Part shown: positions 25,522 through 36,667 of the stretch, in pieces
Layout: each line of letters starts with the position of its first letter
Numbering within the stretch: position 1 is the stretch's first letter
Assembly (NCBI RefSeq): GCF_008802365.1
Contig: NZ_VZQZ01000003.1
Location: forward strand, 124,001-188,000
Reading direction: 5' to 3'
Source of the DNA: Oryzomonas japonica
GTDB taxonomy: Bacteria; Desulfobacterota; Desulfuromonadia; Geobacterales; Pseudopelobacteraceae
Length of the DNA stretch: 64,000 bases
Program-made: the position numbers and the translations under genes
The notes under the pieces: generated by a model
Database searches by the model: none
Told to the model about the DNA's origin: nothing
What the model saw: only the letters and a program-made list of their open reading frames with translations

Positions 25522-27429
25522 TTACTCGCCCAGATAGGTATAGCCCAGAAGTGTCCGGTCCAGGAGTTCGATGAAGTGGCTGCTCTCCTCAATGGATATT
25601 TTCCGCAGGGCGACGCTCTTCTCCAGATTGTCCCTGACGTGCTTGAGAATTTCCGGCCCCTTGTACTGGACGTACTTCAGGCTCTCCCAACAGGCGTCGC
25701 CGTTGATCACGGTGTCGATCAGGTAACCGGTTTTCTTGTTGAAGGTGATGTGTACGGCATTGGTGTCGCCGAACAGGTTGTGCATGTCTCCCAGAATCTC
25801 CTGGTAGGCGCCGATCAGGAAAAAGCCGATGAAATAGTCCTCTTCCTTGCGGATGCGGTGGAGCGGGAGGAACTTGGTCCTGCCGGTCTCGCCGACAAAA
25901 CTAGTGATCTCGCCGTCCGAGTCGCAGGTGATGTCGGCGATGGAGGCCATGACGTCCGGCTTCTGGTTGAGCCGTTGCAGCGGCATGATCGGGAAGAGTT
26001 GGTCGATGGCCCAGGAGTCCGGGATCGACTGGAACAGGGAAAAGTTGGCGAAATAGGTCTGGCGCAGGGCCAGGTGAAAGTTCTGCAACTCCTCGGGGAT
26101 CGGTTTGATCTTCTCGACGATGCCGTTGAGCTTTTTTATGATCTTGGAGTAGAGCCACTCGGCGATGGCGCGGTCGTTGAGGGTCAGGTAGCCCAGGTTG
26201 AACAGGCTGACCGCCTCGTTGATCAGTTGCATCGTGTCGTGGTAGTCCTCGCGCAGGGAGTAGCGGTCGATGCTCTTGTAGATGTCCATGAGCTTCTTGA
26301 CCGTGGGTGCCAGATTCTCGGCCTGGGTCAGGATCTCCTCGAAATCGGGCATCAGGTGCTGCGTGTTGGTATTGAGGACGTTGGTGATCAACACCGAGTA
26401 GTGGGCAACCGTGGCGCGCCCCGATTCGGAGATGATGTTGGGACACTCGACACCGGCCTCTTCGCAGATGTTCTTGATCTGGTAGATGACGTCGTTGGCG
26501 TATTCCTCGACCGTGTAGTTGACGCTGGAGAAGTAGCTGGACTTGGAGCCGTCGTAGTCCACGCCCAAGCCGCCGCCGATATCGAGAAATTCGATGCCGA
26601 CACCCAGTTTCCGCATTTCGGCGTAGATACGGGTCCCCTCGATCAGGGCGGTCTTGATCTTGTCGATCTTGGTGATCTGGCTGCCGATGTGGAAATGGAG
26701 CAACTTGACGCAGTCGAGCAGTCCGTGTTCCTCCAGCATGCGGATGGCGGCGATGATCTCGGACATGCGCAGGCCGAACTTGGCGTCCTCGCCGCCTGAT
26801 GTGGCCCATTTGCCGGTCCCCTTGGAGGAGAGCTTCACCCGGATGCCGAGCTTGGGCTGGATGCCGGTCTTCTTGGAAAGTTCGATGATCTTTTCCAGTT
26901 CGAACAGTTTTTCCACCACCAGGGTGATGTCGTAGCCGATCTTGGTGGCGTAGAGGACGGTCTCGATATATTCGGTGTCCTTGTAACCGTTGCAGATGAT
27001 CGGCAGGCCGTTGCCGGTGGAGATGGAGATGCCGGCTACCAGTTCCGGTTTCGAGCCCACCTCAAGACCTATGTTGTAGCGTTTGCCGAAGTTGGCGATG
27101 GCCTCGACCACCTGGCGTTGCTGGTTGACCTTGATGGGGAAAAAGGTCTGGTACTTGGCCGGGTAGTCGTTCTCCTGGATGGCGCTCTTGAACACGCGGT
27201 TGATGCTGGCGATACGCCCCTGGAGCACATCCATGAAACGCAGCAGGATAGGGGGCTTGATCTTGCGTTTGATCAGGTCGTCAACCAGGGCGCGCAAATC
27301 GATGGACTGCTTGGAACTGGAGGAGGGATGGACGCAGATGTTCCCCTTCTTATTGATAGAGAACAGGTCTGCGCCCCAGTTGTCCATGTTGTAGAGCTTT
27401 ACGGACTCGTTAATTGACCAGCGTTCCAT
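25522..27429 (-). CDS. speA: Biosynthetic arginine decarboxylase
   Basis: 635 aa from the ATG at 27429, where homology (W-S-I-N-E-S-x-x-L-Y-N) begins; the frame is open 24 codons further. SpeA hallmarks are the PLP lysine in F-F-P-I-K-V-N-Q-Q, the H-I-G-S-Q motif, the G-G-G-L-G-V-D-Y-D-G phosphate loop and the long C-terminal domain. It converts arginine to agmatine, a precursor of putrescine. Agmatine-processing genes are not in the window. It heads the polyamine gene set and is divergent from hsp20. Confidence 0.95.
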   Translation of the reverse strand: MERWSINESVKLYNMDNWGADLFSINKKGNICVHPSSSSKQSIDLRALVDDLIKRKIKPPILLRFMDVLQGRIASINRVFKSAIQENDYPAKYQTFFPIKVNQQRQVVEAIANFGKRYNIGLEVGSKPELVAGISISTGNGLPIICNGYKDTEYIETVLYATKIGYDITLVVEKLFELEKIIELSKKTGIQPKLGIRVKLSSKGTGKWATSGGEDAKFGLRMSEIIAAIRMLEEHGLLDCVKLLHFHIGSQITKIDKIKTALIEGTRIYAEMRKLGVGIEFLDIGGGLGVDYDGSKSSYFSSVNYTVEEYANDVIYQIKNICEEAGVECPNIISESGRATVAHYSVLITNVLNTNTQHLMPDFEEILTQAENLAPTVKKLMDIYKSIDRYSLREDYHDTMQLINEAVSLFNLGYLTLNDRAIAEWLYSKIIKKLNGIVEKIKPIPEELQNFHLALRQTYFANFSLFQSIPDSWAIDQLFPIMPLQRLNQKPDVMASIADITCDSDGEITSFVGETGRTKFLPLHRIRKEEDYFIGFFLIGAYQEILGDMHNLFGDTNAVHITFNKKTGYLIDTVINGDACWESLKYVQYKGPEILKHVRDNLEKSVALRKISIEESSHFIELLDRTLLGYTYLGE

Positions 27430-27579
27430 AGGCCGTGTACCAACTTTCGTTATTATTTGCTGAAAGCCATCGTGCAGCAGGGGAGTGGCATGCTTCGCCA
27501 TTATTACATATATTATTGAAGAGCGCCCACATTCATGTGCCCGCCGCCGGGAAGCGGAACAAAAATGAACAAATTTGTT

Positions 27580-27608
27580 TTTCTATTGAATATTGCGGAG
27601 TAAGTCAA
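27580..27608 (-). promoter_or_regulatory. Candidate speA promoter
   Basis: On the minus strand TTGACT and TAGAAA are separated by 17 bases, about 150 bases before the speA start codon. Just upstream, near 27618-27635, is a short hairpin (CCCC-TCTC-GGGG) followed by seven T on the minus strand. It resembles a terminator, but no minus-strand gene precedes it. Confidence 0.35.
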
Positions 27609-27732
27609 TCAAATAAAAAAATGCCCCGAGAGGGGAGGCTGATTTCGGGTGAGTTTGGGCGGCGCCATGACGGTGGTTGCGCCAGATGACGCGGGTTGGT
27701 CCCGAATTGTGCGCGCCCGCCGAATGTGTGCC

Positions 27733-27761
27733 TTGACTTTGTCGAAGGGAATGTTTACCTT
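27733..27761 (+). promoter_or_regulatory. Candidate hsp20-lon promoter
   Basis: TTGACT and TACCTT are 17 bases apart, about 50 bases before the hsp20 start codon. The upstream CTTGACTTT partly resembles a sigma-32 minus-35 box, but no CCCCAT box follows, so heat-shock sigma control is not shown. Confidence 0.3.
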
Positions 27762-27812
27762 TCAGCCAGTCCGAGAGTCAGCTTCATCATCAATGGTAGG
27801 CAAGGTGGTTAT

Positions 27813-28249
27813 ATGCCACGTTTTTCTCGCAGACAGCCGTTTCAGCAGGAACTCTTTGGCCGGCACCTCGGTGAAATCCGGGATCTGCTGGACGCCCTTG
27901 AACTTCGTGATGTCTTCGGCGAGGGGGAAAACCGCCCGCCGGTGGATATGTACGAGACCTGCAATGAGATCGTTCTGGAATTCGATCTGCCCGGTTTTCG
28001 CATTGAGGACATCAGCCTGACGCAGCATGGTGCGACCCTCGTGCTCGAGGCGCATAGACCTTGCGAACAGGCGGTCGGCGACGCCCGTTATGTCTGCCTC
28101 GAACGGGGTTACGGCCGTTTCCACCATGCACTGCATATTCCGGGTTGTATTGATACATGCGCCATCAAGGCTGAATACCGTTACGGCGTTCTGCGGGTGA
28201 GTTATCCCAAAACTGGTGACCGGCAGGTAACGATAAAGGAGATACAAGA

Positions 28250-28253
<4 letters not shown>
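27813..28253 (+). CDS. Small heat shock protein, Hsp20/alpha-crystallin family
   Basis: 146 aa from the ATG at 27813, preceded by AAGGTGG. The alpha-crystallin domain spans about residues 45-140: P-P-V-D-M-Y-E-T opens it, E-F-D-L-P-G-F is the family signature, and G-V-L-R-V-S-Y-P-K closes it. The usual C-terminal I-x-I motif appears as V-T-I-K. It is an ATP-independent holdase. Its stop codon overlaps the TTG start of lon, so chaperone and protease are translationally coupled. Confidence 0.92.
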
Positions 28254-30720
<2,467 letters not shown>

Positions 30721-30724
<4 letters not shown>

Positions 30725-31725
30725 AGATTGGAGAGTTGGGCGAATTCGGCCTGATCTCCCGTATCGCTTCCGGCGTGGCCAACGGCAAAGGCGTCATCAC
30801 CGGCATCGGTGATGACGCCGCCGTAACGGCCCTTTCCCCGGGTATGCAGTTGTTGACTTCAACCGACATGCTGGTGGAGGATGTGCACTTCCGCCGTGTA
30901 TGGCATGACCCCTGCCGCTTGGGGCGCAAATCCCTGGCGGTCAGCATCTCCGATATCGCCGCCATGGGGGGCATCCCCCGCTGGGCACTGCTCTCCCTTG
31001 CCGTTCCCCCCGACACCCCCCTCGAATTCCTTGACGCATTTACCCGCGGTTTTCTTGCCATGGCCGCGGAACACGGCGTGGCCCTGATCGGCGGCGACAC
31101 CTGTTCCTCCCGCGCCGGCTTGGTCATATCCGTCACCATCATGGGGGAACAGGAGCCGGGGAGGATCGTACGGCGCTCCGGCGCGTGCCCCGATGACGAC
31201 ATCTGGGTGACCGGAACCCTGGGAGACGCCGCTCTGGGGCTGGAATTGCTGGAAAAGGGGAAACTCCCCTCTTCCGTGACGGTGGAGGAGGAACACCTCA
31301 TCTCCCGTCTGCTCGATCCGTCCCCCCGGGCCGCTGTTGGCCGGGCGCTGGCGGAGGCCGGGCTCGTATCGGCCATGATCGATGTCAGCGACGGGCTTTT
31401 GGCTGATTTTGGCCATATTGCCGAGCTATCCGCCCTCGGCGGTACGATTCACCTCGACGCTCTCCCTCTTTCACCGGACTTTCGCGCCATTCTCCGTTCC
31501 CACCCCTCGTCCCATCCCGATCTTGCCCTGGCCGGCGGCGAAGAGTACGAACTGGCATTTACCGCGCCCGCGGCCAATCGGGAAAAAATTGTCCAACTTA
31601 TGAAAAAAAGTGGCATTGATGCTCGGCCTGTTGGTATAGTAACAGCCTCGCCCGAGGTAACGGTCGTTTTGGCCGACGGCAGCACATATGCCCCACAGAA
31701 CAAGGGATACAACCACTTTACATAA
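30721..31725 (+). CDS. thiL: Thiamine-monophosphate kinase
   Basis: 334 aa. The GTG start overlaps the lon stop (GTGA). AIR-synthase-like fold motifs are present: the N-terminal G-E-F-G-L-I, G-D-D-A-A, the D-M-L-V-E-D-V-H-F metal-binding segment, and D-V-S-D-G-L. It phosphorylates thiamine monophosphate to the active diphosphate. The next gene, transketolase, needs that cofactor, so the arrangement is metabolically sensible. Confidence 0.94.
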
Positions 31726-31750
31726 ATTTCCGAAAGGAGCATCACACGAT

Positions 31751-33757
31751 ATGCAGCAGGCAGTCATTCCCGCAGACAAGGCCAGGCTCTGTGCCGACGC
31801 CATCCGTTTTCTCGCCGCCGACGCGGTTGAAAAGGCCAATTCCGGCCACCCCGGATTACCTATGGGGGCCGCAGACTGCGCCTTTACCCTGTGGGGCAAT
31901 TATCTCTCCTTTAACCCCGAAGACCCCCGCTGGCCCAACCGCGACCGTTTCATCCTCTCGGCCGGCCACGGCTCCATGCTGCTCTATTCGCTCCTGCACC
32001 TGTTCGGCTATGACCTGCCGCTGGAGGAATTGAAAAACTTCCGCCAGTGGGGCAGCAAAACCCCCGGGCACCCCGAGTTCGGCCATACCGTCGGGGTCGA
32101 GGTGACCACCGGCCCCTTGGGCCAGGGGTTCGCCAATGGGGTCGGCATGGCCATTGCCAGCCGGATGGCGGCGGAACGCTTCAATACCGCCGACTTCAGC
32201 CCCATCGACCACACCATCTACGCCCTGGTGGGCGACGGCGACCTGCAGGAAGGGATCAGCTACGAAGCCGCCGCCCTGGCCGGTCATCTCAAGCTGGGCA
32301 ACATGGTGTATCTCTACGATGACAACGGCATCACCATCGAGGGCAAGACCAATCTGGCCTGGTCCGAGGACGTGGCCGGACGTTTTACCGCCAGCGGCTG
32401 GCATGTGCAGAAGATCGACGGCCACGACTACACTCAGATCATGGCCGCCATTGCCGCCGCCAAGGCCGAGACGGAGCGCCCGTCGATCATTATCGCCACC
32501 ACCCACATCGCCTTCGGCAGCCCCGCCAAACAGGATTCCTCCGGGGCTCACGGCTCGCCCCTGGGCAAAGACGAGATCGCCGCCACACGGGCCAACCTGG
32601 GATGGCAGCATGCCCCCTTCGAGGTGCCGGAAGAGGTCCGTGCCATCTGCCGTGAACGGGTCGAGGCGCTCAAACGTCGCTATACCTTCTGGCAACGCGG
32701 TTTTGCCGGCTGGCATGCCGCCAATCCCGAAAAGGCAAAGCTGTGGGATGAAATGTGGAACAAGCAGGTACCGGCCGCGCTGGCCGATGAATTGCTCGCC
32801 GTGGTTGCCGACAAGGACGGCGCCACCCGAGCCCTGTCCGGCGCGGTTCTCCAGAAGGCGGCCGCTCTTATTCCCGCCTTGGTGGGCGGATCGGCCGACC
32901 TGTCGCCTTCCAACAACAGCGATATCAAGGGCGCGGCTTCCGTGCAGCCGGGCGCGTTTGCCGGCCGCAACCTGCATTTCGGCATCCGTGAACACGCCAT
33001 GGGCGCGGTGGTGAACGGCATGGCCCTATATGGCTGTTTTATCCCCTACGGCGCCACGTTCCTGGTCTTTTCCGATTACTGCCGCCCCTCCATCCGTCTC
33101 TCCGCCTTGATGAACCTGCAGTCGATCTATATCTTTACCCACGATTCCTTTTTTGTCGGCGAGGATGGCCCCACCCATCAGCCGATCGAGCATGTGGCCT
33201 CACTCCGCATGATTCCGGGCCTCCAGGTGATCCGTCCGGCCGACGGCCTGGAAACGGCACAGGCCTGGCAGGCGGCATTGCAACGCAGCAATGGGCCGAC
33301 GGTCCTGATCCTCACCCGCCAGAAACTTCCGGTCATTGCCCGCCCCGCCTCCTTCGACAGAACGGATGGCCTCAAGGGAGGATATGTCGCGGCCTCGCCC
33401 GCCGGAAAGCCCGACGTGGTCATCATGGCCAGTGGCTCCGAGGTGCATGTGGCGGCCGATGCGGCAGGCCTCCTGGCTGCACGGGGGATCGGAGCCCGCA
33501 TCGTCTCCGTGCCCAACCTGGGGCAGTTCCAGGCCCAGCCTGCCGCCTACCGCGACGAGGTGCTCCCGGCAGGAGTTCCCCGCGTGGCCTTTGAAGCGGG
33601 GCGTGGCGAGTCCTGGGGCAAGCTTCTGGGATGCGACGGCCTGTTCATCGGCATCGAGCACTTCGGCGCCTCAGCCCCGGACAAGGTGTTGGCGGAACAG
33701 TTCGGCTTTACCGCGCCCCAGGTGGCGGAGAAGATCGCTGCTTTCCTTAAAAAATAG
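31751..33757 (+). CDS. tkt: Transketolase
   Basis: 668 aa from the ATG at 31751 with GAAAGGAG upstream. Family motifs are present: [12 protein letters not shown] near the start, the thiamine diphosphate motif G-D-G-D-L-Q-E-G, and F-G-I-R-E-H-A-M-G with the catalytic Glu. It interconverts pentose phosphate and glycolytic sugars and supplies erythrose 4-phosphate, which the DAHP synthase encoded at 34.8 kb uses. It starts 25 bases after thiL. A long inverted repeat follows it. Confidence 0.95.
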   Translation: MQQAVIPADKARLCADAIRFLAADAVEKANSGHPGLPMGAADCAFTLWGNYLSFNPEDPRWPNRDRFILSAGHGSMLLYSLLHLFGYDLPLEELKNFRQWGSKTPGHPEFGHTVGVEVTTGPLGQGFANGVGMAIASRMAAERFNTADFSPIDHTIYALVGDGDLQEGISYEAAALAGHLKLGNMVYLYDDNGITIEGKTNLAWSEDVAGRFTASGWHVQKIDGHDYTQIMAAIAAAKAETERPSIIIATTHIAFGSPAKQDSSGAHGSPLGKDEIAATRANLGWQHAPFEVPEEVRAICRERVEALKRRYTFWQRGFAGWHAANPEKAKLWDEMWNKQVPAALADELLAVVADKDGATRALSGAVLQKAAALIPALVGGSADLSPSNNSDIKGAASVQPGAFAGRNLHFGIREHAMGAVVNGMALYGCFIPYGATFLVFSDYCRPSIRLSALMNLQSIYIFTHDSFFVGEDGPTHQPIEHVASLRMIPGLQVIRPADGLETAQAWQAALQRSNGPTVLILTRQKLPVIARPASFDRTDGLKGGYVAASPAGKPDVVIMASGSEVHVAADAAGLLAARGIGARIVSVPNLGQFQAQPAAYRDEVLPAGVPRVAFEAGRGESWGKLLGCDGLFIGIEHFGASAPDKVLAEQFGFTAPQVAEKIAAFLKK

Positions 33758-33764
33758 GCTTGAA

Positions 33765-33895
33765 CATCTGCCCCAGAGACACGGAGACACAGAGGAAAGG
33801 CAGAATCGAGGAAACCGAAAGCAACATCTTTTGGGGTTAATCTACAAAATTTCTATTTCCTCTCCTGTGCCGTTCTCCGTGTCTCTGTGGCAGAT
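33765..33895. repeat. Long inverted repeat with CAGAGACAC arms, copy 2
   Basis: Arms at 33765-33789 and 33872-33895 are complementary with one mismatch over about 23 bases and match the arms of 19960-20142. The loop sequence differs. A lone half-arm of similar sequence lies at 34631-34658, after the next gene. Confidence 0.8.
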
Positions 33896-33923
33896 GTAAG
33901 GTTTCGGATGTTAAGGTGTTGGT

Positions 33924-34613
33924 ATGGAACTGATCGAGCTGCTCAAAAAATCCCTGCTCTTCTCCGGCCTAAAGGATAACGACCTGGCTGAACTGGCCGT
34001 CATTACGGTCCGCCGCACGTTCCGGAAAGGTGAGTCCCTCTTCAGCGAGGGCGATGAAGCCACCGGTTTTTACCTTTTGGTATCGGGCAGCATCAAGCTC
34101 TGCCGTATCGCCCCCGATGGCCGGGAAAAGGTGCTGCACTTCGTGCAACCCCGCGAGACCTTTGCCGAAGCGGCGTTTTTCGGCGACGGCCGCTACCCGG
34201 CCGAAGCCCGTGCACTGGCGGCCGGCGAGGCGCTCTACCTGCCCAAGGAAGGGTTTCTGGAGCTGATGGGGCGCAATCCCAATTTCTCCCTCAACCTGGT
34301 GGTCTCCCTGTCGCTCATGCTGCGGCAGTTCGCCCGCCAGATCGAGGAGCTCTCCTTTGCCGACGTCACTTCGCGGCTGGCCTCCTTTCTGGTCCGGCGG
34401 TCCGCCGAAAAGTCGGCCAGTTACGGCGGCATCACCTACATCGACCTGGGGGTCAAAAAGGGCGAGCTTGCCTCGCGGCTCGGCACCGCCAGCGAGACCA
34501 TCTCCCGCACCCTGCGCAAACTGAAGGACGAGGGGATTATCGAGGTCCAGGGGAGCCGGGTGGTGATCCACCAGATGGAAAAGCTGCAAAAACTGTCCGA
34601 GCGGCACGAGTGA
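33924..34613 (+). CDS. Crp/Fnr-family transcriptional regulator
   Basis: 229 aa. Residues 12-125 form a cyclic-nucleotide-binding-type beta-roll (G-x-G-F-Y-x-L-x-x-G equivalent at F-Y-L-L-V-S-G-S-I-K-L). A long dimer helix follows, then a winged helix (residues 150-220) with recognition helix T-A-S-E-T-I-S-R-T-L-R-K-L. There are no N-terminal cysteines for an Fe-S cluster, so it is not Fnr itself; DNR- or HcpR-like roles in nitrogen-oxide stress are possible but unproven. No regulated neighbour is evident. Confidence 0.88.
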   Translation: MELIELLKKSLLFSGLKDNDLAELAVITVRRTFRKGESLFSEGDEATGFYLLVSGSIKLCRIAPDGREKVLHFVQPRETFAEAAFFGDGRYPAEARALAAGEALYLPKEGFLELMGRNPNFSLNLVVSLSLMLRQFARQIEELSFADVTSRLASFLVRRSAEKSASYGGITYIDLGVKKGELASRLGTASETISRTLRKLKDEGIIEVQGSRVVIHQMEKLQKLSERHE

Positions 34614-34761
34614 GGATCGAGGATACTTTTGCCACGGAGTTACGGGGATACAGAGAAAAACAAGATCAAGGGCATCTGAAATCTTTGTCGGTTCGGAAAC
34701 AGCAGAGGCGTGCCGTATCTCCATGGGAAATTTTGTCTGATTTGGGTAAAAGGAGCTATTC

Positions 34762-35775
34762 ATGTTGATCGTCATGAGCCATAATGCCACCACGGCCGAT
34801 ATTGACGCCGTGGTCCGGACCGTAAACGAGATGGGCCTTACGGCGGCGCCGATCCCGGGCAGGGAACGGACCGCCATCGGCGTCCTGGGCAACCAGGGAT
34901 ATGTCGATGACAGCAAAATTCTGGAACTGACGGGCGTACAACAGGTGATCCACGTTTCCAAGCCATACAAGCTGGTTTCCCGCGATTTTCATCCCGCAAA
35001 TACCATTGTCGATGTCAGGGGCGTCCGTGTCGGCCAGGGGTGCCGGCCGGTGGTGGTGGCCGGGCCGTGCGCCGTGGAGAGCGAGGAGCAGATCGTCAAG
35101 ACAGCTCTCTTCGTGAAACAGGCCGGCGCCGACATGCTGCGGGGAGGGGCGTTCAAACCGCGCACCGGCCCCCATACCTTCCAGGGACTGCGGGAGGAGG
35201 GGCTGAAGCTGCTCGCCGTGGCGGGGAGGGAGAGTGGCCTGCCCATCGTTACCGAGGTGATGAGCCCGGACAGTGTGGGGCTGGTGTCCGAGTACGCCGA
35301 CCTGCTCCAGGTCGGGGCGCGCAACATGCAGAACTTCGACCTGCTGCGGGAACTGGGCAGGATCCGCAAGCCGGTGCTGCTCAAGCGCGGCATGAGCGCC
35401 ACGGTGGAGGAGTTCCTGGCCGCGGCCGAGTATATCCTGGCCGAGGGGAACGATCAGGTCATCCTGTGCGAACGGGGGATCCGCACCTATGAAACCGCTA
35501 CCCGCAACACCCTCGACCTGGCCATTGTGCCGCTGATCAAGGAAATGTCCCACCTGCCGATCATGGTCGATCCCTCCCACGCCACCGGCAAGCGCAGCCT
35601 GGTGCCCCCCATGGCGCTGGCGGCGTTGATGGGGGGGGCCCAGGGCGTGTTGGTGGAGGTGCACCCGGAACCGGAAAAGGCACTCTCCGACGGTCCCCAG
35701 TCCCTCACCTTCCCCGGATTCGGAAACCTGATGGAAGAGGTCCGGCGGCTGACCGGTTTTCTGGGGTATGTCTGA
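34762..35775 (+). CDS. aroF: 3-deoxy-7-phosphoheptulonate (DAHP) synthase
   Basis: 337 aa with AAAGGAG before the ATG. Residues 1-75 form the ferredoxin-like regulatory domain typical of type I-beta DAHP synthases. The barrel has A-G-P-C-A-V-E-S, R-G-G-A-F-K-P-R-T-G-P and D-P-S-H-A-T-G. It joins phosphoenolpyruvate and erythrose 4-phosphate in the first step of aromatic amino acid synthesis. It stands alone; the RNA gene after it has its own promoter. Confidence 0.95.
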   Translation: MLIVMSHNATTADIDAVVRTVNEMGLTAAPIPGRERTAIGVLGNQGYVDDSKILELTGVQQVIHVSKPYKLVSRDFHPANTIVDVRGVRVGQGCRPVVVAGPCAVESEEQIVKTALFVKQAGADMLRGGAFKPRTGPHTFQGLREEGLKLLAVAGRESGLPIVTEVMSPDSVGLVSEYADLLQVGARNMQNFDLLRELGRIRKPVLLKRGMSATVEEFLAAAEYILAEGNDQVILCERGIRTYETATRNTLDLAIVPLIKEMSHLPIMVDPSHATGKRSLVPPMALAALMGGAQGVLVEVHPEPEKALSDGPQSLTFPGFGNLMEEVRRLTGFLGYV

Positions 35776-35790
35776 CCGTATATAAAAGGC

Positions 35791-35819
35791 TTGTAATGAT
35801 TTGGTCGCCGGTGTAATAA
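35791..35819 (+). promoter_or_regulatory. Promoter of the 6S-like RNA
   Basis: TTGTAA and TAATAA are 17 bases apart, placing the transcription start near 35826, ten bases before the 5' arm of the RNA closing stem. It lies 15 bases beyond the aroF stop. Confidence 0.6.
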
Positions 35820-35826
35820 TGAAACC

Positions 35827-36018
35827 ACCAGAACGTTCTCTCTACCCTGTTGGTCGGCAGTAGCACCCGGGCGGAATGCTAAACAAAACGGGGGTCGCTC
35901 CCTGCTGTGGTGTGCTGCCCCATTACGCGGGATTTGCCTGAAGCAGTATACTGACTCCCATGGTTGAGGAAACTCGCCGGAGGTCCTTTAAGCTGACGGC
36001 AGGGTGGAGAGAATGAGT
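35827..36018 (+). ncRNA. ssrS: Probable 6S RNA
   Basis: About 190 nt bounded by a promoter and a terminator. The ends pair: TTCTCTCTACCCTG at 35836 with CAGGGTGGAGAGAA at 36000 (13 Watson-Crick pairs and one G-T wobble). After a small internal loop, GTCGGC pairs with GCTGAC. A large bubble follows, then a second long arm closed by GGGGGTC with GACTCCC and CTGCT with AGCAG. A rod with end stem, central bubble and terminal arm at this length is the 6S RNA plan, which mimics an open promoter and binds sigma-70 RNA polymerase. The identification rests on structure, not on sequence matching. Confidence 0.72.
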
Positions 36019-36052
36019 AAAAAAGGGGAAGCCTCGCGCTTCCCCTTTTTTT
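36019..36052. terminator. Bidirectional rho-independent terminator
   Basis: AAAAAAGGGGAAGC pairs with GCTTCCCCTTTTTT across a five-base loop. It ends the 6S-like transcript on the plus strand and would stop minus-strand transcription leaving nikR. Confidence 0.92.
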
Positions 36053-36057
36053 GTACA

Positions 36058-36222
36058 CCTGAATCCGTGACACCTTCCTGCCGCCGCTGGTCCGGAAGGT
36101 CTCTGCCTTTGCGTTTGCAGAGTTTGCGACCGACGGGCCTCGTAAGTGAGATATTACGGCATGGCGGCGGGCAGGCCCCGGCTCTTCCGGATACAGTGGC
36201 ATTCCGACGTCACGGATTCAGG
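36058..36222. repeat. Palindromic element, family 4, copy A (intergenic)
   Basis: 165 bases bounded by perfect 14-base inverted repeats CCTGAATCCGTGAC (36058) and GTCACGGATTCAGG (36209). Internal blocks such as CCGGAAGGTCTCTGCC and GGCCCCGGCTCT are shared with the copy at 40249-40423. Read on the minus strand, short pieces (GCCACTG, CCGGAAG, a CAGAGACC box) recall cobalamin riboswitches, but the order and completeness are not right for a functional one. Confidence 0.85.
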
Positions 36223-36238
36223 ATAAACTTGACGTCCC

Positions 36239-36658
36239 TTAGCCCAATTCCCGGCCGGTGGTCGTCATCACCAGCTTGCCGTGCTTGACCCCCTTCACGC
36301 CGATCAGGGAGTCTGCGATGGCCTTGATCTGGCTGGCCTTGCCCCTGACGATCAGCACCTCGAGACAATTGTGGTGGTCCAGATGCACGTGCAGGGTCGA
36401 GATGATGCGGTCATGGTGGTCGTGCTGGATGGCGGTCAGCCGGTCGGCCAGGTCGTGGACGTGGTGGTCGTAGACCAGCGTCACCGTGCCGACCGTTTCC
36501 TCGTTGCCGTCTTCCCAGGTCTGCTCCACCAGGGCGTCGCGGATCAGGTCGCGTATGGCCTCGGAACGGTTGACGTAGCCCTTTTCCGTAACCAGCCGGT
36601 CAAAACGCTCCAACAGCCCGTCGTCGATGGATATACCGAAACGTATGGTCTCTCCCAT
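36239..36658 (-). CDS. nikR: Nickel-responsive regulator NikR
   Basis: 139 aa from ATG 36658; the GTG one codon earlier is also possible. The N-terminal ribbon-helix-helix has [15 protein letters not shown]. The C-terminal ACT-like metal domain carries H-x-H (H-V-H-L-D-H-H-N-C) and the Cys ligand, the square-planar nickel site of NikR. It normally represses nickel uptake. Here it is the last gene after cobD-like, cbiB and cobJ-cobQ on the same strand, ten bases after the cobD-like gene, so it probably belongs to that operon. Confidence 0.93.
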   Translation of the reverse strand: MGETIRFGISIDDGLLERFDRLVTEKGYVNRSEAIRDLIRDALVEQTWEDGNEETVGTVTLVYDHHVHDLADRLTAIQHDHHDRIISTLHVHLDHHNCLEVLIVRGKASQIKAIADSLIGVKGVKHGKLVMTTTGRELG

Positions 36659-36667
36659 CACACCCCC

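Larger units (their letters stand above)
27430..27812. other. 383-base divergent intergenic region
   Basis: The region separates speA (minus) from hsp20 (plus). The half near speA is AT-rich and holds the candidate speA promoter. The half near hsp20 has TTGACT at 27733 with TACCTT 17 bases later. No ORF or known RNA was recognised. Confidence 0.45.

Noticed and set aside
35879-36202. Minus-strand frame of 107 codons over the 6S-like RNA and repeat copy A
   Set aside because: It runs through an RNA gene, a terminator and a repeat; no ribosome site and no independent homology.
36058-36222. Functional cobalamin riboswitch
   Set aside because: Only short fragments resemble the conserved boxes, the order is wrong, and no minus-strand gene follows in the direction it would control.
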